A stretch of 40,290 nucleotides of DNA from an uncultured Agrococcus sp. (GCF_945915485.1 NZ_CAMEFJ010000016.1:1-40290); one strand, 5' to 3'; positions 1 to 8,144 are shown, numbered from the stretch's first letter. The notes: generated by a model not told the origin, from the letters alone. Translations and numbers: made by a program.

Positions 1-1211
1 GGGCGCACGTTGATCAGGGTCTGCGGCGTGATCGCCTCGATGTCCTGCGTCGACATACGCTCGCGCACGACGCGCTCCATGCGGGCGAGACCCGTGCGGA
101 CCTGGTTCTGGATGAGCTCGCCGACGGCGCGGATGCGACGGTTGCCGAAGTGGTCGATGTCGTCCGTGTCGAGGCGGATGTCCACCTGCTTGCCACCGCG
201 GCTGCCCTCGAAGGTCGTGTCGTCCGCGTGCAGCGCAACGAGGTACTTGATCGTCGCGACGATGTCGTCAACCGAGAGCACCGAGTCGCTCAGCTGGGCT
301 TCGAGACCGAGCTTGCGGTTGATTTTGTAGCGGCCGACCTTGGCGAGGTCGTAGCGCTTCGCGTTGAAGTAGAAGTTGTCGAGGAGCGCACGTGCGGCTT
401 CGGCAGCTACCTGCTCACCCGGACGGATGCGCTTGTAGATGTCGCGGAGTGCTTCTTCCTTCGTCTCGACAGTGTCCTTGTCGAGCTGTGTGAGCACCGA
501 CTCGTACCCGGCGAACTCGGTTTCGATGTCGCTGCGGCTGAGGCCGAGCGCCTTGAGGAATACCGTGACCGGCTGCTTGCGCTTACGGTCGATACGAACG
601 CCGACGGCATCGCGCTTGTCGATCTCGAACTCGAGCCATGCACCGCGGCTGGGGATAACGCGAGCGGAGAAGAGGTCCTTGTCGGAGTTCTTCTCGGGGG
701 TGCGCTCGAAGTAGACACCCGGTGAACGGACGAGCTGCGAAACGACGACGCGCTCGGTTCCGTTGATGATGAACGTACCCTTTGCCGTCATGAGCGGGAA
801 GTCGCCCATGAAGACCGTCTGAGACTTGATCTCTCCGGTCTCGTGGTTCATGAACTCGGCGGCGACGTACAGCGGTGCGGCGTACGTCTTCGACCGCTCC
901 TTGCACTCGTCGATCGAGTACTTGGGCTCTTCGAGTTCGGGCTCGGAGAACGAAAGCTGCATCTTCTCGCCCAGGTCTTCGATGGGAGAGATCTCTTCGA
1001 AGATCTCCTCCAGACCGGAGCGGGTAGGCAGATCGTTGCGTCCCGCAGCTTGCCCCTCTTCGAGGCGCTTCCTCCAGCCATCTGCACCGATGAGCCATTC
1101 GAAGCTCTCGGTCTGCAGTGCCAGAAGGTCGGGAACGGTCAGGGTCTCGCGAATTTTTGCAAAGCTCAGCCGGCTTGCGTTCCGGCCAGACTTAGGAGTG
1201 GCAGCAGCCAA
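1..1211 (-). CDS. rpoB: DNA-directed RNA polymerase beta subunit, N-terminal part (cut by window edge)
   Basis: The first 403 codons of the RNA polymerase beta subunit are present; the rest lies beyond position 1. The translated start runs through [16 protein letters not shown] and [17 protein letters not shown], then contains [33 protein letters not shown] and [17 protein letters not shown], all hallmark blocks of the beta protrusion and lobe regions. The start is a TTG at 1211: a GGAGGG ribosome site sits 7 bases upstream and [17 protein letters not shown] fits actinobacterial RpoB N-termini. The rifampicin region lies outside the window. rplJ and rplL are not immediately upstream; a 617-bp gap and a divergent methyltransferase-like gene precede it. 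Confidence 0.97.
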   Translation of the reverse strand, partial: MAAATPKSGRNASRLSFAKIRETLTVPDLLALQTESFEWLIGADGWRKRLEEGQAAGRNDLPTRSGLEEIFEEISPIEDLGEKMQLSFSEPELEEPKYSIDECKERSKTYAAPLYVAAEFMNHETGEIKSQTVFMGDFPLMTAKGTFIINGTERVVVSQLVRSPGVYFERTPEKNSDKDLFSARVIPSRGAWLEFEIDKRDAVGVRIDRKRKQPVTVFLKALGLSRSDIETEFAGYESVLTQLDKDTVETKEEALRDIYKRIRPGEQVAAEAARALLDNFYFNAKRYDLAKVGRYKINRKLGLEAQLSDSVLSVDDIVATIKYLVALHADDTTFEGSRGGKQVDIRLDTDDIDHFGNRRIRAVGELIQNQVRTGLARMERVVRERMSTQDIEAITPQTLINVR

Positions 1212-1464
1212 TGGTTTTCCCTCCGTGCCGCGCAGGCATAGCTACGCGGAGTCGACGTCACAGGCGGTTGCTCTCGATCGCCCAAAAATGGCGCAGATGC
1301 CGACCGCAATATGAAGGCAAGAAAAAACACGAGAGCGCAAACTACAACTTTAGCCCCACGGGGAGCCAAATGTCCAGTGTCGTCTCGTATTTTGAGCGTG
1401 TCGTGCCTTGTGTCGCCAGATTGCAGTGTAGTCGCAAGCGCGACACTGGAGCTCGTTGCTCCAT

Positions 1465-1511
1465 CTCCGCCTCCCGCTCCCGTCACCTCCCTCCGCCTCC
1501 CGCTCCCGTCA
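1465..1511. repeat. Exact 21-bp tandem direct repeat, period 26
   Basis: Positions 1465-1485 and 1491-1511 are identical over 21 bases, separated by 5 bases. The motif is pyrimidine-rich on the + strand and therefore purine-rich on the rpoB coding strand. It may be a duplicated regulatory site or a simple slippage product; nothing in the sequence decides between these. Confidence 0.8.
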
Positions 1512-1578
1512 ACTTCTCGGTCGCCTGGCGATGGGAAGGCGTTTCTGCGGCGTGTCGTCGCCCAGCAACCGAGAAGTT
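1511..1578. repeat. 11-bp perfect inverted repeat upstream of rpoB
   Basis: AACTTCTCGGT at 1511-1521 is exactly complementary to ACCGAGAAGTT at 1568-1578, with 46 bases between. The right arm also begins a small local hairpin (ACCGA/TCGGT, 1568-1582), so two alternative pairings are possible. No U-tract follows on either strand. Confidence 0.6.
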
Positions 1579-1828
1579 CGGTGAGCACTGCGACTGCCAG
1601 CAAGCGGGGAGGCTATCGCGGCACCGCGGGCCGCGGGGTCGATCATCGCGTGAGCGCTCTCCTCGGTCACGGAGATACTTTCGATGTCGGTTGGAGACGG
1701 TCGCGAGCCGGCTGCGGGATGCCGGGCCCCGCTGCTACTCGCCGCCTCTGCCGTTCGTGCGACTCCACCGTCTCGCCTCCCGCTGATGGCACAGTGCGAC
1801 ACCCAGCCAGCAGTGGCAGACTGACGGG

Positions 1829-2677
1829 GTGATCGATGCGAGCGAACTGACCGCGACGCTCTCGAGCGGCCTCATCGCCGAGATGCGCCACTCGAGTTAT
1901 GGCGGGTGGCAACTGGTTGTCGACGGAACACCGCAGTCGCACGTCGACCCGGAGCGTCCCGAGTATCTCGCGTACGAATATTCACGACGCATCGGCGCTG
2001 TCGTCGACGGCCGAGCGCCAGGGCCGCTGACCGTCTTGCACCTCGGCGCGGGTGCCATGAGCCTAGCCCGGTACATCGACCACACCCGCCCGGGCTCCAG
2101 GCAGCAGGTGCTCGAGCTCGAACCGGCGCTCGTCGATCTCGTCCGCAGGGTGACGCCGTTGCCGAAGGGAGCGAGCATCCGGGTGCGCTACGGCGACGCC
2201 CGTGAAACGCTGGGCAAACTGCCGAAGGGGCTGCTCGGCAGCGTGGATCTCGTCATCGTCGACATCTTCGCCGGCAGCCGCACACCCGCGCACGTCACGA
2301 GCATGGAGTTCTACCGCCTGATTCGCACACTGCTCGCACCGCAGGGAGCGGTCGTCACGAACATCGCCGACGGCAAGGGGCTCGCGTTCGCGAAGAGCCA
2401 GCTGGCGACGATGGACGCCGTGTTCGGTCACGCGGCCGCGATCGCCGACACAGGGCTGCTCAAAGGCAAGCGCTTCGGCAACGTCGTCGCGGTCGCCGGC
2501 ACGGCGTTCGAAGTCGTCGATGGGCTGCCGCCGGAAGTGGGGCACGAGGTGTTTCCATCGAAGGTCGTGCGAGGCGCCGAGCTGCAGCGGCTGATCTCGG
2601 GGGCTCCCGTCGTCACGGACGCCTCGGCCATCCCGTCTCCGCCACCCGAGAAGCGCGCATTTCAGCCGCGCAGTTGA
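1829..2677 (+). CDS. Spermidine synthase-like SAM-dependent methyltransferase-fold protein
   Basis: A 282-residue protein with the Rossmann core of spermidine synthase and related class I methyltransferases. VLHLGAGAMSLARYI (about residue 70) is the glycine-rich nucleotide-binding loop, VLELEPALVDLVRR supplies the acidic end of strand 2, and DLVIVDIFAGSRTPAHVTS is the region around the catalytic loop. It is shorter than full polyamine synthases and lacks an obvious N-terminal beta-barrel, so polyamine synthesis is not assured. The start is GTG at 1829; it has no Shine-Dalgarno but CAGACT lies exactly 6 bases upstream, consistent with a leaderless transcript. It stands alone, divergent from rpoB and convergent with the dimethylargininase. 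Confidence 0.8.
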   Translation: MIDASELTATLSSGLIAEMRHSSYGGWQLVVDGTPQSHVDPERPEYLAYEYSRRIGAVVDGRAPGPLTVLHLGAGAMSLARYIDHTRPGSRQQVLELEPALVDLVRRVTPLPKGASIRVRYGDARETLGKLPKGLLGSVDLVIVDIFAGSRTPAHVTSMEFYRLIRTLLAPQGAVVTNIADGKGLAFAKSQLATMDAVFGHAAAIADTGLLKGKRFGNVVAVAGTAFEVVDGLPPEVGHEVFPSKVVRGAELQRLISGAPVVTDASAIPSPPPEKRAFQPRS

Positions 2678-2754
2678 GCGCTGAAAAGTGCAAGCAGGAG
2701 TGGGTCGGAAGGGATTATCCACTCCGCCTCACGCTGTAGCGCTGTTTTCAGCGC
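2678..2754. repeat. 77-bp palindromic element, family 2, copy A (convergent gap)
   Basis: The element begins GCGCTGAAAAGTGCA and ends TTTTCAGCGC, so its ends are a 10-bp inverted repeat. A second copy in inverted orientation lies at 11249-11324. It fills the gap between two convergent genes: the upstream stop ends at 2677, and the stop codon of the minus-strand gene (2748-2750) lies inside the right terminal motif. An internal perfect 7-bp hairpin with a TTTT loop is at 2738-2755. A role as bidirectional terminator is likely. Confidence 0.75.
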
Positions 2755-3551
2755 TTGGGTCGGCCAGCCGAACTCGTGTCGACACCGCGCAGGCGGACCG
2801 AGAGACAGGTGATGCAGCCCTCGAGCTTCTCGAACTCGGAGACATCCACGACGGTGACGTCATAGCCCTTGCCGCGCATGATCTCGATCGAATCGGGCGC
2901 CGACGCCTGCATGATGAGCTTGTTGCCGCCGAGGCTCACGACGATCGCGCCGGTCTCCTCCGGCACCGGCATGAACGCGTCGCCGTACACTGTCGGGTCG
3001 TCGACAACCGGAGGGTAACCGAGCACCGTCCCGTCCGGCAGCGCGGTCACGGCGCTCTTCAGGTGCAGCACCTTCTCGATCGGTACCTCGATGGTCTCGG
3101 CACCGAACTCCTCGAGCAGTTCGCGCAGCTGCCTGACGCCCTCGCGGTTAGTACGACCGCCTCGACCAACCCACACGCGACCGTGCGACTTCAACACGTC
3201 GCCGCCGTCGAGCGTGCCGGGAGCCTGGATGTGCGCGACGCGGTATCCGAGAGCGCGCACGGCCCGCTCCGTGGCTGCTGTCTCGGGCTTGCGCTCATCC
3301 GCACCGGGTCGAGTGATGACCGCTAGATCGCCGTAGACGACCACGGTGTCCTCCACGAAGACCGAGTCGGGGCACTCGGCGATCGGCTCGACCTCCGTCG
3401 TACGCCAGCCGTTGTCGTGCAGCACGGCTACGTAGTCGTCCCACTGCCGCTGAGCGAGATCCATGTCGACCGCTTCACGTGCCCTGTGCGTCAGGAGCCC
3501 GTCCGCGAGACGAGGGCTGGTGCGACGGATGAGCGCGTGCTTGTTGTCCAT
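2748..3551 (-). CDS. ddaH: Dimethylargininase (N(G),N(G)-dimethylarginine dimethylaminohydrolase)
   Basis: A 267-residue enzyme of the guanidino-modifying (amidinotransferase) superfamily, predicted to hydrolyse methylated arginines to citrulline and methylamines in the cytosol. Family motifs are in place: FVEDT near residue 67, TLDGGDV near 114, the active-site histidine in KVLHLKSAV near 163, and the nucleophile in GCITCLSVRLR, where the second cysteine (near 249) matches the catalytic position. Citrulline-forming relatives such as arginine deiminase are longer. A GTG at 3554 directly precedes ATG 3551; ATG is preferred because TAGACT lies 6 bases before it, the leaderless arrangement. The gene is monocistronic. 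Confidence 0.9.
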   Translation of the reverse strand: MDNKHALIRRTSPRLADGLLTHRAREAVDMDLAQRQWDDYVAVLHDNGWRTTEVEPIAECPDSVFVEDTVVVYGDLAVITRPGADERKPETAATERAVRALGYRVAHIQAPGTLDGGDVLKSHGRVWVGRGGRTNREGVRQLRELLEEFGAETIEVPIEKVLHLKSAVTALPDGTVLGYPPVVDDPTVYGDAFMPVPEETGAIVVSLGGNKLIMQASAPDSIEIMRGKGYDVTVVDVSEFEKLEGCITCLSVRLRGVDTSSAGRPKR

Positions 3552-3557
3552 CACACG

Positions 3558-3563
3558 AGTCTA
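3558..3563 (-). promoter_or_regulatory. Leaderless-type -10 element of ddaH
   Basis: TAGACT on the minus strand, then CGTGTG, then ATG. The TANNNT hexamer placed 6 bases before the start codon is the pattern of leaderless transcripts in actinobacteria. No Shine-Dalgarno is present. Confidence 0.5.
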
Positions 3564-3619
3564 GATGCGCCGGCTGCTCACCCTTCTCACCGAGCACATC
3601 TTCGTCGACTCCCGGACAT

Positions 3620-3679
3620 TTCTTGGTCAATGCGGCCACTCGAAACAACTATTTCGATGAGTTTTCGCATTGACCGAGA
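3620..3679. repeat. 60-bp palindromic element, family 1, copy A (divergent gap)
   Basis: GGTCAATGCG (3625-3634) pairs perfectly with CGCATTGACC (3666-3675), and outer TCT/AGA extend the stem with one mismatch. The blocks ATGCGGCCACTC and GATGAGTTTTCG fill the interior. A clearly related copy lies at 33275-33331. Both copies sit between divergently transcribed genes, so they may be shared operators or dispersed repeats. Confidence 0.7.
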
Positions 3680-3778
3680 TTCGGCACTGCCTCTAGGGAT
3701 AACGCGCGTCGAGCGCGGGGTCGAGAAGAGTTCGGCGCGCTTGACCACGACCGGCCGCGCGTGAGGCACCATGGGTAC

Positions 3779-4339
3779 ATGGAAGAGCTCGTCGTTGGAT
3801 TCGACCGCACAACGCTGCGGCCAACGGTCGACCTCGCGCGCGCGAAATCGCGGTTGCGCGAACTCGGCGACTCGCGGTCCTTGGAGTCGCTGCTCGAGCG
3901 AGCGCGCATCCTGGCCGCCACGGGCGAGTTCGAGCGATCCGCTTCGCTCGCCGCCGCTGCGGTCGTACAGGCGCGCACCTCGGGTCTGCGCGAGAATGCC
4001 CTCCGGGCTCGGCTCGTGAGAGCATCCGTTGCCGAGGCCCGCGGGCTCTTCGACCGTGCGGTGCGGGAGGCGTCGAAGATCGTCGAGGAAGCGAGAAGCG
4101 CCGATCTGGTCGAGCTCTGGGCGCGGGCGCTGCAGCTGCGTGGCATTGCCCACTTCGAGTCCGGCAGCACGCAGGATGCCGTCGCCGATTTCACACGCGC
4201 GCTCGCACTGCGCCGCGACGTCGAGGCGCCGGCCCACCTGATCGATGAGAGCGAAGTCTCGCTGATCGTCGCGAGCGACCGTCTCGCGCGCGAAACGAAC
4301 GAGGCGCCGAAACGAGCCGTGCATCCGCTCTTCGGCTAG
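3779..4339 (+). CDS. TPR-like helical repeat protein
   Basis: A 186-residue soluble protein, largely alpha-helical and alanine/arginine rich. Helical pairs such as SLESLLERARILAATGEF, ERSASLAAAAVVQA and ALQLRGIAHFESGSTQDAV resemble tetratricopeptide repeats; the last, with its G..H/A..F spacing and ADFTRALALR, is the best match. No enzymatic motif or membrane segment is visible. ATG 3779 is chosen because CACCAT lies 6 bases upstream, similar to other leaderless starts here; an in-frame GTG at 3761 is possible. It is a lone gene between family-1 repeat A and the HEAT/MerR pair. Function unknown; protein-protein interaction is inferred from the fold only. Confidence 0.7.
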   Translation: MEELVVGFDRTTLRPTVDLARAKSRLRELGDSRSLESLLERARILAATGEFERSASLAAAAVVQARTSGLRENALRARLVRASVAEARGLFDRAVREASKIVEEARSADLVELWARALQLRGIAHFESGSTQDAVADFTRALALRRDVEAPAHLIDESEVSLIVASDRLARETNEAPKRAVHPLFG

Positions 4340-4376
4340 CTGATCCGCCACCGATGCAACCGGCCGCACCGAACGC

Positions 4377-4407
4377 TTGACGTTGACACGGTGTCAAGGT
4401 TTCTACT
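4377..4407 (+). promoter_or_regulatory. MerR-type promoter with 19-bp spacer and internal dyad
   Basis: A -35 TTGACG (4377-4382) and a -10 TCTACT (4402-4407) are separated by 19 bases, the over-long spacing typical of MerR-controlled promoters. The spacer begins with the dyad TTGACAC-G-GTGTCAA (4383-4397). A MerR-family gene is the second gene of the operon, so autoregulation is likely. Confidence 0.65.
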
Positions 4408-4427
4408 GGAGTGCGGAGGTGGTCGCC

Positions 4428-5105
4428 ATGACCCAAGAACAGAACATCGAAAGCCCCGCAACCGCTCTGCGCACGTCGCTGCACGCACCGGCGTCGCCTT
4501 CGCGTCTGCAGGCCGCCATGGCGGCCGGCACGAACCCGCATCCCGAGTTCATCGAAGTACTGATCGCACGGTGCGCCGAGGAGCCGGATTTCTTCGTACG
4601 GGACATGCTGACGTGGGCGCTCATCCGTCAAGACGCCGCGATGACCACGGAGCGTCTGCTACCCGAACTCGACTCGGAGACGCCGCAGGCGCGCAGTCAA
4701 GCACTGCACACGCTGTCCAAACTCGGCAACCCTGACACATGGCCCGCCATCACGACCGCACTCCTGCAGGACGACGATGACGAGGTAGCACGGGCCGCTT
4801 GGCGCGCGGCCGCCGCGATCGTACCGCGAGAGCGGGTGCCTGCACTGGCCGCGATACTGTCGACGCAGTTCAACCGAGGGGGTCGTGACGTACAGTTGAG
4901 CCTCAGTCGCGCGTTCGCAGCACTGGGAGACGCGGCGTCTCCCGCGCTCGAACACGCGAAGCACTCGCAGGACGAGGGCGTTCGAACCCACGCGACCGCA
5001 ACGGAGCAGATCATGCAGAACCCGGAAGAAGGCTTCGACGCCGCGATCGAGGATGCCCGGCGCACCGTCGCGCTCCTGGGAGCACCGAGCATCGTCGAGG
5101 AGTGA
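4428..5105 (+). CDS. HEAT-repeat protein, partner of MerR-HEAT regulator
   Basis: A 225-residue cytosolic protein built of HEAT-like helical pairs. From about residue 25 the units are recognisable: PEFIEVLIARCAEEPDFFVR, TERLLPELDSETPQARSQA, WPAITTALLQDDDDEVARAA and VPALAAILSTQFNRGGRDVQ. No catalytic motif is seen; an AlkD-like base-binding role cannot be excluded but is not supported by a clear signature. The start ATG 4428 has GGAGGT about 8 bases upstream. It is the first gene behind a MerR-type promoter and ends 4 bases before the GTG of the regulator gene, so the two are co-transcribed. The C-terminus VALLGAPSIVEE is acidic. Confidence 0.75.
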   Translation: MTQEQNIESPATALRTSLHAPASPSRLQAAMAAGTNPHPEFIEVLIARCAEEPDFFVRDMLTWALIRQDAAMTTERLLPELDSETPQARSQALHTLSKLGNPDTWPAITTALLQDDDDEVARAAWRAAAAIVPRERVPALAAILSTQFNRGGRDVQLSLSRAFAALGDAASPALEHAKHSQDEGVRTHATATEQIMQNPEEGFDAAIEDARRTVALLGAPSIVEE

Positions 5106-5109
5106 ACCG

Positions 5110-6135
5110 GTGCTGATCGGCGAGGTATCCGAGCGGTCGGGCGTGAGCGCACGAATGCTGCGCCACTACGACAAGATCGGGCTCGTGCGGCCATCCGAGC
5201 GGACGCTGGGCGGGTACCGCAAGTACTCGGAAGCCGATATTCGCAGGCTGTTCCATGTCGAGGGGCTCCGTTCGCTCGGGCTCGAACTGCAGGAGATCGC
5301 GGAGGTGCTCGACGATCGCTCGTTCCAGCCCAGCGAGATGGTGGAAACCCTTATCGAGCGCACCCGCGAGCGCCTGGCCAGGGATGAGCGGCTGCTGCGC
5401 AGGCTGACGCGCGTGCACGCCGCGAGCCCCGACGAGTGGTCCGACGTGCTCCGCACTATCGGGCTGCTGCGCGGCCTCGGGGCAGAAGACGCCTCCGCCC
5501 GGCAGCGATTGGCGCTCGCGCACGGCGGTGACGCGCAGCAGGATGTTCTGCCCCTCGTCGATGCTGCGCTGCAGGAGCGCGACCCGAACCCGGCCGGTGC
5601 GCTGGACTGGGCGTTGGCGCGGATGGGCGACGACGCGGTCCCGCCGCTCGCCGAAGCACTGCAGGCACGGGATGCCGAGCAGCGCCGCAGGGCCGTGCTC
5701 GCGTTGCAGAAGATCGGGAGCCGTCGAGCGCTCGCCGCGCTGGCTCGCGGATTCGGGCATCCCGATCCGTTCGTCAGCGGAAGAGCGGCTCTCGTCCGCG
5801 CCAGGAACGGTCAGGTTCAAGTAATCCCGGCTCTGCTCGACCTCATCGTCGAAGGACGCGACGATGTCGAAGCCGCTGACGTCCTGGGTGCACTCGCCGA
5901 GCGCAGACATTGCGAAGAGCGAGTCGTCGACGCGATCGCCGACAGGCTCACGAGCAGTGAACAATCTGCGAGGGCGCGACTGACGGCTGCGCTGGCGGAG
6001 GTGCGGGGCCCCGAGGCTGCGGCTTTGCTCGAGCACCTCACGGATGACGGCGATCGTCGTGTCGCGCTTACCGCTGCATCCCTGCTCCGATCCCGCGCTT
6101 CGCAGAACCATGAGAACGACGCTCAGCAGCAATAA
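5110..6135 (+). CDS. MerR-family regulator fused to C-terminal HEAT repeats
   Basis: 341 residues. Residues 1-70 are a MerR winged helix: LIGEVSERSGVSARMLRHYD, GLVRPSERTLGGYRKYSE and LFHVEGLRSLGLELQEIAEV. A coiled-coil dimerisation helix follows (about 80-115, RTRERLARDERLLRRL). Instead of a small ligand-binding domain, residues 130-340 are HEAT-type repeats (for example VPPLAEALQARDAEQRRRAVLALQKIG), similar in style to the protein encoded just upstream. The GTG start has GAGGAG 8 bases upstream, overlapping the preceding stop. The operon promoter has the 19-bp spacer MerR activators need. The effector is unknown; a HEAT domain suggests a protein or nucleic-acid ligand rather than a metal (inference). 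Confidence 0.85.
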   Translation: MLIGEVSERSGVSARMLRHYDKIGLVRPSERTLGGYRKYSEADIRRLFHVEGLRSLGLELQEIAEVLDDRSFQPSEMVETLIERTRERLARDERLLRRLTRVHAASPDEWSDVLRTIGLLRGLGAEDASARQRLALAHGGDAQQDVLPLVDAALQERDPNPAGALDWALARMGDDAVPPLAEALQARDAEQRRRAVLALQKIGSRRALAALARGFGHPDPFVSGRAALVRARNGQVQVIPALLDLIVEGRDDVEAADVLGALAERRHCEERVVDAIADRLTSSEQSARARLTAALAEVRGPEAAALLEHLTDDGDRRVALTAASLLRSRASQNHENDAQQQ

Positions 6136-6277
6136 ACGCAGTGCAGCAATAGCGCGCCACACAGCCCGCCGTTTTCCACAACCTGGGTGATGCGGGGCAA
6201 CCGCCGAACGGCTGAGCAGTAGAGTCGGTGCGGTGGCGTCGCGAGCACTTCCGGCGTTACGACGTCGAAGAGGGAGC

Positions 6278-6736
6278 ATGGCCGATTTAACGAAGGTACG
6301 GGTGTGGGCGGATGCGTTGATCCGGCTGCACCTGAACGACACGTGGTCGTTCGCCTTCGACAACGCGAAGACCAGAGCGGGGCTGACCAACTACTCGAAG
6401 CGCACGATAACCGTCTCCCGGTACCTCGCGAGCAAGTGGGAAGACGACGAGATCCACCAGACGCTCCTCCACGAAGTGGCGCACGCGATGGCCGGGCCGA
6501 AGGCTGGCCACGGCCCGGATTGGCGCCGTGTCGCGCGCGACATCGGCTACATCGGCGGTCGCACGCATCGCGGTGAGATCGCAAGCGAGACGGCGAAGTG
6601 GGTCGGGATGTGCCCGCGCGGGCACGAGCACTTCCGTTTCCGGAAGCCAACGCGGATCGCCAGCTGTGTGCACTGCGCGCCGGGGAGTCGCGGGTTCAAT
6701 CCTCGCTTCGTGATTCGCTGGCGCGCAAGACGGTAG
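6278..6736 (+). CDS. SprT-like zinc metalloprotease-domain protein
   Basis: A 152-residue protein with the SprT-like core: TLLHEVAHAMAG carries the HExxH zinc motif and the third histidine is in KAGHGPDW. The C-terminal part holds a partial zinc ribbon, CPRGH followed by CVHC. Eukaryotic relatives (Spartan) cleave DNA-protein crosslinks; the bacterial role is not established. ATG 6278 has AGGGAG directly upstream at 6271-6276. The gene is monocistronic and convergent with the aldo/keto reductase. Confidence 0.85.
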   Translation: MADLTKVRVWADALIRLHLNDTWSFAFDNAKTRAGLTNYSKRTITVSRYLASKWEDDEIHQTLLHEVAHAMAGPKAGHGPDWRRVARDIGYIGGRTHRGEIASETAKWVGMCPRGHEHFRFRKPTRIASCVHCAPGSRGFNPRFVIRWRARR

Positions 6737-6859
6737 GCAGCCCGGCCGGTCATTACTCCAGCGTGCCGACGGTCGACTCACCTGACGCCCATCAGCCGGT
6801 ACCTCGAGCGAGCTCCGTATCGGATGCAGCGCTGTTGTCACGCCGACGATCGGGGCGGG

Positions 6860-6920
6860 GCACTGCACTTGGCTAGGTGCACCGGTTCGTCTGCGGCGTG
6901 AGATCACCGGTGTGCAGTGC
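6860..6920. repeat. Bulged inverted repeat in a convergent gap
   Basis: The right arm ACCGGTGTGCAGTGC (6906-6920) is complementary to GCACTGCA (6860-6867) plus CACCGGT (6880-6886), with 12 unpaired bases between the two left segments. It lies just beyond the stop of the minus-strand reductase gene and is a candidate bidirectional terminator without a U-tract. Confidence 0.5.
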
Positions 6921-6926
6921 GAGAGG

Positions 6927-7973
6927 TCACTGCTCCTGCGTGCTCTTGCGAGCTGCTCCCCAATTGCCGTCAACACCCTGCACGTCCTCGGCGTGCCGGT
7001 CGATCCGCGTCAACTCTTCCTCGCTGAACTCGAGGTTCTCGAGCGCGGCGACGTTGTGCTCGAGCTGCTCGACACGGGACGCACCCAGCGTGAGCGACGT
7101 CATCCTGGCATCCCGCAGCGCCCAAGCAAGTGCCATCTGGGCAAGCGACTGCCCGCGGTTGTCGGCGATGTCGTTCAGCGCCCGCAGCGCCGTCACGGAC
7201 TGCTCCACGGTTACCGGGTTCACGGTCGAACCGCTGCGTGCCGCGCGCGAATCATCGGGAACACCGTTCAGATACTTCCCGGTCAGCAACCCCTGCGCGA
7301 GCGGGGTGAAGCCGATCATGCCGATGCCGAGTTCACCGCAGGCATCTACGAGCCCGTCGGCTTCGATCCAACGGTTCAGCATCGAGTACGACGGCTGGTG
7401 GATGGTGAGGGGCGTGCCGAGATCGGCGAGAATCTCGTGCGCCCTGCGGGTATCGGCGGTCGAATACGACGAGATGCCGACGTAGAGCGCCTTGCCGCTT
7501 CTCACGATGTCGTGGAGGGCCTGCATCGACTCCTCGATGGGCGTCTCGGGGTCGGGTCGGTGGTGGTAGTAGATGTCGACGTAGTCGAGGCCGAGCCGCT
7601 GCAAGGATGCGTCGAGGCTGGAGATCAGATACTTGCGGCTGCCGCCGAACTGGTAGGGGCCCGGGTCCATCCGCCACCCGGCCTTCGTTGCGATGACGAG
7701 GTCGTCGCGGATCCCGGCGAGATCGGTCGCGAGCATCCGGCCGAAGTGCCGCTCCGCTGAGCCGGAGGGTGGGCCGTAGTTATTCGCGAGGTCGAAGTGC
7801 GTGATGCCGAGGTCGACCGCTCGGCGCACGAGTTCCCGCTGGCGTTCGAACGGCGCGTTCTCGCCGAAGTTCTGCCAGAGCCCCAACGTGATCGGGGAGA
7901 GTTTGAGCCCGCTGTTGCCGCTGCGGCGAAAATCCATCCGCTCGAATCGTTCAGGGGAAGGCTGCCAGGTCAT
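6927..7973 (-). CDS. Aldo/keto reductase, L-glyceraldehyde 3-phosphate reductase-like (YghZ type)
   Basis: A 348-residue NADPH-dependent aldo/keto reductase. Catalytic residues are visible: D61 in HFDLANNYGPP, Y66, K97 in VIATKAGW and H138 in YYHHRPDPETP. The LDYVDIYYHHRPD and SGKALYVGISSYST blocks and the late FTPLAQGLLTGKYL and LGASRVEQLEHN blocks (cofactor phosphate binding) match the YghZ/KAB branch, which reduces methylglyoxal or L-glyceraldehyde 3-phosphate. Substrate here is unproven. ATG 7973 has an AGAGGA ribosome site. An MFS gene lies upstream in the same direction, but a strong palindrome separates them. Confidence 0.88.
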   Translation of the reverse strand: MTWQPSPERFERMDFRRSGNSGLKLSPITLGLWQNFGENAPFERQRELVRRAVDLGITHFDLANNYGPPSGSAERHFGRMLATDLAGIRDDLVIATKAGWRMDPGPYQFGGSRKYLISSLDASLQRLGLDYVDIYYHHRPDPETPIEESMQALHDIVRSGKALYVGISSYSTADTRRAHEILADLGTPLTIHQPSYSMLNRWIEADGLVDACGELGIGMIGFTPLAQGLLTGKYLNGVPDDSRAARSGSTVNPVTVEQSVTALRALNDIADNRGQSLAQMALAWALRDARMTSLTLGASRVEQLEHNVAALENLEFSEEELTRIDRHAEDVQGVDGNWGAARKSTQEQ

Positions 7974-8041
7974 GCGGTTCCTCTCGTGCAGTTGACGTAC
8001 TTCGACGATATCCGGTTGCTGTGACCGGCTTCCACAACAGA

Positions 8042-8096
8042 AATGGGAGAGAGAATGCCTTTTGGGAGCCTCCCGGAGGGCATTCTCTCTCCCATT
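8042..8096. terminator. Perfect 18-bp inverted repeat downstream of the MFS gene
   Basis: AATGGGAGAGAGAATGCC (8042-8059) is exactly complementary to 8079-8096, with a 19-base loop that itself contains GGGAG and CTCCC. It lies 48 bases past the MFS stop on the minus strand. No U-tract follows, so it could be a strong hairpin terminator, an mRNA-stabilising structure or a repeat element. Confidence 0.65.
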
Positions 8097-8144
8097 CCTT
8101 CCCTCCCGGCAGCTCAGGTCGGCCCGACTATTGAGGTGTGCCCG

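Larger units (their letters stand above)
1212..1828. other. Gene-free region upstream of rpoB with direct and inverted repeats
   Basis: No convincing gene lies in these 617 bases. The part next to rpoB (about 1305-1400) is locally richer in A+T and probably holds the rpoB promoter and leader, although I cannot pick a clear -35/-10 pair. Further out lie an exact 21-bp direct repeat and an 11-bp inverted repeat, listed separately. The far end carries the promoter of the divergent gene at 1829. Confidence 0.6.

Noticed and set aside
1465-1511. CRISPR-like repeat
   Set aside because: Only two units with a 5-base gap; no spacers and no cas genes in the window.
1211-1786. + strand open frame of 191 codons in the rpoB upstream region
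   Set aside because: Low-complexity, cysteine/arginine/serine-rich translation, no ribosome site, and it runs through the direct and inverted repeats.
2678-2754. Family-2 element as a MITE or small insertion sequence
   Set aside because: Terminal inverted repeats are present, but no target-site duplication flanks either copy and there is no coding capacity.
5011-6390. Minus-strand open frame of 459 codons
   Set aside because: Antisense to the MerR-HEAT gene, whose HTH and HEAT repeats are convincing; composition is shadow-like.
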